Of a stretch of DNA of 18,187 bases, positions 13,225 through 18,187 are shown in pieces (positions within the stretch are counted from its first letter, which is position 1; the number at the start of each line of letters is the position of its first letter). Source of the stretch: Deltaproteobacteria bacterium (GTDB lineage Bacteria > Desulfobacterota > JADFXK01); the NCBI GenBank assembly GCA_015233285.1, contig JADFYA010000022.1, positions 1 to 18,187 of the forward strand, given 5' to 3'. Both the position numbers and the translations under genes were made by a program. Under the pieces are notes generated by a model. The model did not search any database. It saw nothing but the letters and a program-made list of their open reading frames with translations, and was not told the DNA's origin.

Positions 13225-13440
13225 CGCGAAGGGGCCTATCCCTAGAAGTTCCAGGGCTAAAGCTTCGGCCGGATTTGGGTTGGTCAAAAGGGTTTCCAGC
13301 GGTTACCGGAGGCGGGGGAAGAAATGGCCGTCCGGTGGCGGCTTGAAACAACGACCTGAATCATGATGCCGCCTCCAGCCATCCCCCGGCTATCCGCATG
13401 GCTATCCTAAGGGTAGCCGGACAAGGCGTAAAGTGACACC
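13225..13440 (+). ncRNA. Highly structured RNA leader with competing stems
   Basis: A long rod can form from three nested arms: GGGGG (13314-13318) with CCCCC (13383-13387), ATGGC (13324-13328) with GCCAT (13378-13382), and GGTGGCGGC (13334-13342) with GCCGCCTCC (13368-13376). Two competing folds exist. GGAGGCGG (13308-13315) is a perfect 8-bp partner for CCGCCTCC (13369-13376). GGGTAGCC (13411-13418) can pair with either of two copies of GGCTATCC (13388-13395 or 13400-13407). It ends just before an AAGGGAG ribosome site. This is consistent with a cis-regulatory RNA or a small RNA. I cannot match it to a known riboswitch class, and the pairing was done by eye. Confidence 0.4.
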
Positions 13441-13457
13441 AAGGGAGTTATCAAACT

Positions 13458-13652
13458 ATGGACAGACTCACCTATCCCGGGGCTATTTCCCTGAATCAAG
13501 CCCATATCCCACATCAGGGGTGTTCCGATTGCATCTGGTTTGAATGGGATGAACGGCAAAGCCTTTGCCTGAAGCGATCCCATATCATCTGCCCGATTCA
13601 TGCTTCGGAGGTCTTCGGGCACCTCAGTCTAAGGCAGGAAATCCGGAAATAG
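13458..13652 (+). CDS. Small four-cysteine protein of unknown function
   Basis: The 64-residue product follows AAGGGAG about 11 nt before the ATG. It contains GCSDC-IWFEWDERQSLC-LKRSHIIC: a CxxC pair, then Cys after 12 residues and Cys after 7, followed by PIH. This spacing suits a small zinc or iron site, but I do not recognise the family. The opposite strand also has an open frame, so coding status rests on the ribosome site, the Cys pattern and the structured leader upstream. Confidence 0.45.
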   Translation: MDRLTYPGAISLNQAHIPHQGCSDCIWFEWDERQSLCLKRSHIICPIHASEVFGHLSLRQEIRK

Positions 13653-13792
13653 GATCAGCCGGTTGTGCCCATTAGATTTGAGAACGCAACGGTAGAAAAG
13701 GCGAGCGCAATGCTCGCGGGTGTTTCAGGAGAGAAGTCTTCGGAGTCTGCCCCCACAGGTGCTGCCGTCCCCTTACCTGTTACCTGAGAGTC
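13653..13792. other. Convergent intergenic region with nested inverted repeats
   Basis: Hairpin GCGAGC-GCAAT-GCTCGC lies at 13701-13717. Beyond it TCAGG (13725-13729) faces CCTGA (13783-13787), enclosing CAGGT (13756-13760) and ACCTG (13775-13779). There is no U-rich tract, so this is not a standard intrinsic terminator. It may be a dispersed repeat or a structured 3' end for the two converging genes. Confidence 0.4.
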
Positions 13793-15529
13793 TTAAGCGC
13801 TTCCGTCGAGTGATTCAGGCGGTTTCCAATCAAAAGGAATAACAATATTAAAGGTAGTACCTCGACCGACTTGAGAATCAACTTCAATGGTCCCGTGGTG
13901 CATTTCAATGATTCCTTTCACGATGGATAATCCCAATCCCGTTCCATCGGTCTTGGTGGTGAAAAAAGCGTCAAATATTCTATTCCGAGCTTCCTCAGAC
14001 ATCCCCGGCCCGGAATCCCTGATGGACACCAATAAATTCCCGTCCTGCTTCTTTCCGGTTATCCACAACTCCCCACGCCCGTTCATGGCCTGGACTGCGT
14101 TTAAAATCAGGTTAAGGAATACTTGACCAAGGCCGTCCATGTCGCACCAGACCATCAGAGGGCTGTCCAACTCCTTGTGCACCTCGATATTATACTTAAT
14201 AGAGTTTTGAACCAACAGCAAGGTACTGTCAAGGGCTTCGTTTAAATCACCGAGTCTTGGCTCAAAGGTATGAACAGGTTTGCTTAAGCTTCTGATGCTC
14301 TTCATCAGATGCACGACACGCTTGACCCCGTTTTTGATCAGGGCATCAAAATTAGTCATCTTCGTCCGGACATCCGTCGCTCCCGCTTGGGTAGCAACCC
14401 TCTCAATCCGTTCTCTTAGCCATGAAGGTACTTCAGCCTCCGCCATGGCCTTCTCATAATCATCAATAAGTCGCCACATCCTCATTCGTTCCAGGCTGCT
14501 CATCTCAGTGGCGCAAACAATAGCTGTCAAGGGATTGTTGATTTCATGAATTATTCCTGCAGCAACCTGGCCTATCGTGGCGATCCTTTCATTTTTTAAG
14601 TACTGTTCTTGCTTTCTCACGCTTTCCAAGACTTCTGAACACGTTTCAAGCAGCAACCGCAGGAGACTGATTCGATCATCATCAATGGGGGGGGGTAACT
14701 CCGGGACCAATATGAAAAAGTTTTCGGACGCATCTTCCAAGGGCAGGAGCATGATCTCATTGACCTGGGAAACACCTTCGGCTTCCGGCAGATATTGCCG
14801 AATCTTGTCTACCAGAGAATCAACCTCCGAAGATGTCAGGTCTCCAGCCACTATTTCCACCTGAACCTGGTCCCCATCCAGCTTGATTAGGAATCCCTTG
14901 CCCGCATTTACAAACTTCAGGACCTCATTGAGGATGGCTGAAAGCACTTCACTGATGGAGGAAATGATCAGAGTTTTCAACCGCCTGACTGAATCCAGTA
15001 ACTGTCTCAGGTGTTCCCGGTGTCTTTCCGATTTCCGCTCCAGGTCCCATTTCTTGACTAAAGACAAGGCGAGTTGTTTTATCTCATCGGGGTCAAAAGG
15101 CTTTTTTAGATACAATAACCTCTCGGGCGATCCCACTTCATTGATAATCTCCCTTCTTTCTCGGTCCGAGTACGCGGTCACAATAATGATTTCGATATTC
15201 TTATCAATGCGGCGGATCATTTTGGCGGTTTCGACACCGTCCCAACCTGGGGGCATTCGGATATCCACAAAGGCCAGGGCAAAGGGACAGCCTTTTTCGA
15301 CAGCTTCGGTTACTTTTTTGACCCCTTCTTCACCCTGGAGTGCCGTGGTTACTTCATACATTTCTTGTTCGGTTTCCTCGGGCTCAAGAGGCCCGTCAAA
15401 CAGTTCGGCCTCCAACATCGCAGCCTGTTTTTGAAGATCAAAGATACTGTGTTTGGGTGGCATCAATATTGATAAGTAGTCTTTTAGAATAGCCTCCTCA
15501 TCATCAATTACGATTATCCGCCTATTCAT
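13793..15529 (-). CDS. Soluble receiver-histidine kinase hybrid with an enlarged receiver domain
   Basis: The 578-residue protein starts with a receiver domain: acidic pair Asp9/Asp10, phospho-acceptor Asp89 in FVDIRMP, Thr118 and Lys143-Pro144. The acceptor normally lies near residue 55; here about 35 extra acidic residues (MLEAELFDGPLEPEETEQEM) sit after the first helix. A GAF-like sensor region covers about 190-310. The kinase part has His328 in HEINNPL, an extended helical insert after the H-box (about 340-410), the N-box around Asn477 (LNLILNAVQAM), DSGPG at 505 and GTGLGLS at 529. No membrane segment is present. Its ATG overlaps the stop of the upstream kinase by 8 nt (ATGAATAG), so the two are translationally coupled and likely form one phosphorelay. 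There is no DNA-binding domain, so the output is not transcriptional by itself. Confidence 0.9.
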   Translation of the reverse strand: MNRRIIVIDDEEAILKDYLSILMPPKHSIFDLQKQAAMLEAELFDGPLEPEETEQEMYEVTTALQGEEGVKKVTEAVEKGCPFALAFVDIRMPPGWDGVETAKMIRRIDKNIEIIIVTAYSDRERREIINEVGSPERLLYLKKPFDPDEIKQLALSLVKKWDLERKSERHREHLRQLLDSVRRLKTLIISSISEVLSAILNEVLKFVNAGKGFLIKLDGDQVQVEIVAGDLTSSEVDSLVDKIRQYLPEAEGVSQVNEIMLLPLEDASENFFILVPELPPPIDDDRISLLRLLLETCSEVLESVRKQEQYLKNERIATIGQVAAGIIHEINNPLTAIVCATEMSSLERMRMWRLIDDYEKAMAEAEVPSWLRERIERVATQAGATDVRTKMTNFDALIKNGVKRVVHLMKSIRSLSKPVHTFEPRLGDLNEALDSTLLLVQNSIKYNIEVHKELDSPLMVWCDMDGLGQVFLNLILNAVQAMNGRGELWITGKKQDGNLLVSIRDSGPGMSEEARNRIFDAFFTTKTDGTGLGLSIVKGIIEMHHGTIEVDSQVGRGTTFNIVIPFDWKPPESLDGSA

Positions 15530-17471
15530 GACCCGCTCCCGTTGAGACCGGCAATTTGATAATCATACGAGCCCCCTTACCTAAACCGTCGCTTAGTATT
15601 TCCATGGATCCTCCCTGGGCCTTGATGTAGTTCGCCGACGCGTGAAGGCCGAAGCCGGTTCCTTTACCTTTGGTAGAATAATTGAATCTGAAGAGGTGTT
15701 CCTTATTATCCGGCAAGAACCCCACCCCCGTATCGGAAATCACCACTTGAATGAAATCTTCTCCGTCGCTTTCCATTACCAGATCGCTGATGGAGATCCT
15801 TTTTTCGTTTTCGGGTGGGGCCATATCTATGGCTTCATAGGCGTTTTTAATGACATTTATCAGAAGCTGCACCATCTTGTTTTTATCAAGAAGAACCGTC
15901 GGCAGTTGCTTGAGGTAAAGCTCCACCCGGATGCCCCGTTTCGCGATGAAATCCGCCAGTATCTCTAGAGAATCATCAAGTAAGTCGTTGAGGTCTACCT
16001 TGGTCTCAAATCCTTTCAGACCGGCGTATTTTTGCTGAATAGCGATAATCTCCATGACATGGTCCAGCCCCTTCCGGGCCGATTCCAGATTGGCTTCGAA
16101 TTCGTCATTCTTCTGACGACATATTTTAATCGAAGTGGACAGGAGACGCATCAATTTATCTTTCCGGGCCCGCATGGGTTCATTTTCTTCCGGAACTATT
16201 TCCGGTGATTGCATGAGACTGTAAACCTTTTCCAGCGACTGGACTTCCCGCACTTTTACAATTTGCTCGAGTTGGTATATTTTCACATTGATGGAGTTAA
16301 TCACATTACCGATATTATGTAAAACTGAAACGGCAATTTCAGCCATCCCGGCTTGATGTGCATTTATCGCCAGTTGACCTCGAGTCTCATTTAAGCCCCT
16401 GATGGTCGAGGAAAGTTCGTCTTTGAATTTCGAGAATTGTTGTTCGAGAATAACCAACTGGTCTCCCTTGGGCACATCTTGAGGCTGGATGTTCAGGAAG
16501 TCCTTTGAGAAACTGATAATCTGCCGGGTCAACTGCTGGATATGCCGGGTGATCCAAAACATGATCCCAGCGAAGGACAAAACGAACAAGAAGAATAGGA
16601 TCGTCCGTTGGAACCGCTCCGTCTTCACAATAGTGTCGGTCATCTTAACAAATTCCGACTTTGACATGAGGGAAGTGAACTGCATGGTCAGCTCGGAACC
16701 GCTTCCGTCAAAGAAGGATTTGCCGATTATCAAATAACTTTTCTTCACCTCATCAAGCGGCATTCCCACAGGCAGGTTGTCCGGCTTATTGCTGGCCACG
16801 ATCTTGGGATACTCTCCCGCCACCAGCGCCACGATTCTCTGACTTGTCCTCGATCCCTGGGAGGCGTCCACAAAATTATCATTCAACCGGGTGGCAATTA
16901 TGAGTCTGGCCACCATTCTTCCTGTCTGGTCTTTGACGGATTCCGAAGCCACCAGGAAAGGGGCGCCGTCAAGGGAGGTCAGGATACTTTGTTCATCGCT
17001 GATCCGAATAAGACGAACGGATGGGTGGAGAAGCGACTGGGGTGGTTGGTCCGGCCATCCTTGATAAATCTCTTTAATCCTCCCCTTGCCGTCGATTAGA
17101 AGTGCGTAATGGATGTGAACAAGTTTACGCATGATCGCGGCATCGGGCAGCCATAATGGTATCTCGTGCCGGTGCATTACCGGTGCATCGCCGTCTAAAG
17201 AGAAATCGTCATGGAGGACATGATCCAGGAAGCTCTTTTGTGACACGATCAGCTTCAGTGTCTGCCGATATCCAGCCACATAGCCGTCGAAGCGGATCCG
17301 GTCCTCGTGGGCCTGGGTGTGGAGCATTTCCGTCAATTGGGCATGGGAAATATCCTTGAGTGTTTTGGTGAGGACAACATCCTGCACCCCCCACAGTATG
17401 ATGCCCACAGACAATGTAATGAACAGCATTTTCGGCGTCAGGGGTATTTTGCTGACCCAGCTTCGCGTCAT
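15522..17471 (-). CDS. Two-TM sensor histidine kinase of the HNxGN H-box type
   Basis: The 649-residue inner-membrane kinase has TM1 at about 14-36, a periplasmic sensor of about 250 residues (CHASE4- or dCache-like by size, not assigned), TM2 at about 289-307 and a HAMP-like linker to about 360. The dimerisation helix carries the presumed phospho-His385 in GMAEIAVSVLHNIGNVINS. This differs from the common HExxxPL box but is typical of one kinase subgroup. The ATP domain shows Asn543 in INVIKNAYEAI, DTGVG from 580 and GKGTGFGLH near 602-609. GGGAG lies just before the ATG. It begins 16 nt after a periplasmic binding-protein gene and overlaps the next kinase. The binding protein may therefore present the signal and the downstream hybrid receive the phosphoryl group. 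Confidence 0.92.
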   Translation of the reverse strand: MTRSWVSKIPLTPKMLFITLSVGIILWGVQDVVLTKTLKDISHAQLTEMLHTQAHEDRIRFDGYVAGYRQTLKLIVSQKSFLDHVLHDDFSLDGDAPVMHRHEIPLWLPDAAIMRKLVHIHYALLIDGKGRIKEIYQGWPDQPPQSLLHPSVRLIRISDEQSILTSLDGAPFLVASESVKDQTGRMVARLIIATRLNDNFVDASQGSRTSQRIVALVAGEYPKIVASNKPDNLPVGMPLDEVKKSYLIIGKSFFDGSGSELTMQFTSLMSKSEFVKMTDTIVKTERFQRTILFFLFVLSFAGIMFWITRHIQQLTRQIISFSKDFLNIQPQDVPKGDQLVILEQQFSKFKDELSSTIRGLNETRGQLAINAHQAGMAEIAVSVLHNIGNVINSINVKIYQLEQIVKVREVQSLEKVYSLMQSPEIVPEENEPMRARKDKLMRLLSTSIKICRQKNDEFEANLESARKGLDHVMEIIAIQQKYAGLKGFETKVDLNDLLDDSLEILADFIAKRGIRVELYLKQLPTVLLDKNKMVQLLINVIKNAYEAIDMAPPENEKRISISDLVMESDGEDFIQVVISDTGVGFLPDNKEHLFRFNYSTKGKGTGFGLHASANYIKAQGGSMEILSDGLGKGARMIIKLPVSTGAGHE

Positions 17472-17500
17472 TATGGTTCCGCTCCCGTTACATCTGCCCG
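17451..17500 (+). repeat. Internal arm of a 50-bp exact inverted repeat
   Basis: These 50 bases cover the last codons of the binding-protein gene, the 16-nt spacer and the first seven codons of the kinase (MTRSWVS). Their exact reverse complement ends the window at 18138-18187. Identity stops abruptly at 17501 on one side; on the other side the window ends, so the repeat may be longer. Confidence 0.97.
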
Positions 17501-18137
17501 TTATGGCCTGGCACCGGTTCCCCGATTAGTTCATTTTCTTTGAACTTCCATCCTGCTTTTTTTAAACGGCTGACGGAGACGAATCCGAATCTGTCCGGGT
17601 TGAGTTTCTCAAATTCTTTTATCATATAACTCACCAGGTTCCGGGCATTCTTGTTTTCGACTCCCTTCCCCGTCCAGATAGTGAGATTGTAAGTCCGGTA
17701 GAAAGGATATTTTAAGGCAGCCAGCGCCTTGGAATCCGTCGGACCGTATCCGTCGATTTTTATCGGCTTGACCTTCCCCATGTTTTTGTTTTTTTCCACC
17801 ATGGTCATGACCTCCCAGCCGATGGCGCCTTTTGCCCCGGCGACTTGAGCGATCATGTCCGGGATGGACCCGACCTCGGAAACGTAGGGACTAAATTTTT
17901 TGCCGCCGTCATGCAATAGCCGCCAATGTCCAGGGTTTTTGGGACAATGGAGCCTGGCGACCGCCTTGATGGCCAGGTTGGACCCGGGCTTTCCAGTTTG
18001 GGCCTTTAACTCGGACCAGCGGAATAGTTTTCCGGCGTAGATGTCTCTCAACTGCGCGCTGGTCAGGTTGTCTATGGGGTTGTCCGGGTTGACAAAAAAA
18101 GCCTTGGACACAATCCCCATGGTATAAAACTGCAGGC
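17488..18137 (-). CDS. PstS-like periplasmic substrate-binding protein, 5' end missing
   Basis: The readable 216-residue portion contains FYTMGIVSKAFFVNPDNPIDNLTSAQLRDIYAGK and FRWSELKAQTG, the hinge region of PBP-like (PstS-type) phosphate-binding proteins (typically NPxNPVxNLTxxQLxxIFxGKIxNWxEL). Next come a Cys/Pro segment, GSIPDMIAQVAGAKGAIGWEVM (the family's residual-substrate loop) and a C-terminal helix ending PVPGHNGQM. The open frame continues to an ATG at 18165, but those first residues (MVPLPLHLPG) come from the inverted repeat, not the gene. The true N-terminus and signal peptide are therefore absent. The stop is 16 nt before the kinase ATG. A sensing role is more likely than phosphate transport because no ABC permease follows. 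Confidence 0.8.
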
Positions 18138-18187
18138 CGGGCAGATGTAACGGGAGCGGAACCATAATGACGCGAAGCTGGGTCAGC
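18138..18187 (-). repeat. Terminal arm of the 50-bp inverted repeat (probable chimera end)
   Basis: This end segment is the exact reverse complement of 17451-17500 and carries the kinase start (ATGACGCGAAGC...) on the plus strand. It replaces the expected upstream half of the binding-protein gene. A foldback amplification chimera or an assembly-graph overlap at a contig end explains it best. Confidence 0.95.

Noticed and set aside
13058..13351. 97-codon minus-strand ORF in the structured leader region
   Set aside because: It overlaps the promoter and strong RNA stems, and has no ribosome site or family resemblance.
13300..13390. Molybdenum-cofactor riboswitch, because of GCCGCCTCC pairing with GGAGGC
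   Set aside because: Only one short element is reminiscent, I cannot place the rest of the consensus, and the downstream gene is not a Mo-cofactor gene.
13730..13792. Glycine riboswitch on the minus strand (CTCTCAGGTAAC)
   Set aside because: The order of elements is wrong, no GCCGAAGGAGCAA core is present, and it lies downstream of, not upstream of, a minus-strand gene.

Overview
The window reads like a chromosomal segment of a Desulfobacterota (former Deltaproteobacteria) anaerobe, probably a metagenome-style contig. The clues are an aromatic operon headed by an archaeal-type 2-amino-3,7-dideoxyheptulosonate (ADH) synthase and followed by enteric-like trpE and trpG, a two-radical-SAM peptide cassette of the kind named SynChlorMet (Scm), CGGGTTGCGTG-type low-complexity repeats, and PAS and histidine-kinase rich signalling genes. 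The taxonomic placement is inference.

Left third (1-4882, minus strand): one aromatic amino acid operon. A near-consensus sigma70 promoter (4854-4882) starts a leader with two successive attenuators. Each has an aromatic-rich leader peptide (...SWQGFFYYF... and ...YTYWWGFFFYFYT...), an antiterminator segment inside the Ser-Pro codons of that peptide, and an intrinsic terminator with a shared core. The genes follow in order: ADH synthase, trpE, trpG, and an in-frame trpD-trpC fusion that runs off the left edge. ADH synthase makes an early precursor for the alternative 3-dehydroquinate route, and TrpE, G, D and C carry chorismate toward tryptophan. A leader that reads Trp, Phe and Tyr codons together therefore fits the operon's content.

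Middle (4914-11772, mostly plus strand): an accessory region. It holds a 30-codon transposase-like scrap, a 145-residue peptide with ten regularly spaced Cys residues (mostly in CxxG motifs) behind a leader-like N-terminus, inverted repeats, a PAS-domain fragment, a lower-GC Panacea/SocA-type antitoxin gene with a partner gene, a polyprenyl-phosphate sugar-phosphate transferase, a PqqD-like peptide-binding protein, two radical SAM/SPASM enzymes and a GNAT acetyltransferase. My reading is a peptide-modification system: the Cys-rich peptide is the substrate, the PqqD-like protein the recognition element, and the SPASM enzymes the modifying catalysts. The link between the peptide and the enzymes, about 2.5 kb apart, is inferred.

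Right third (11863-18187): a membrane-anchored Thr/Pro-rich protein (minus), a promoter and a strongly structured RNA leader before a small four-Cys protein (plus), then a minus-strand signalling operon. That operon has a PstS-like periplasmic binding protein (5' end missing), a two-TM sensor histidine kinase, and a cytoplasmic receiver-histidine kinase overlapping it by 8 nt. The last 50 bases of the window are an exact inverted copy of 17451-17500, the junction of the binding-protein and kinase genes. This points to a foldback chimera or assembly error at the contig end, or less likely a real inversion.
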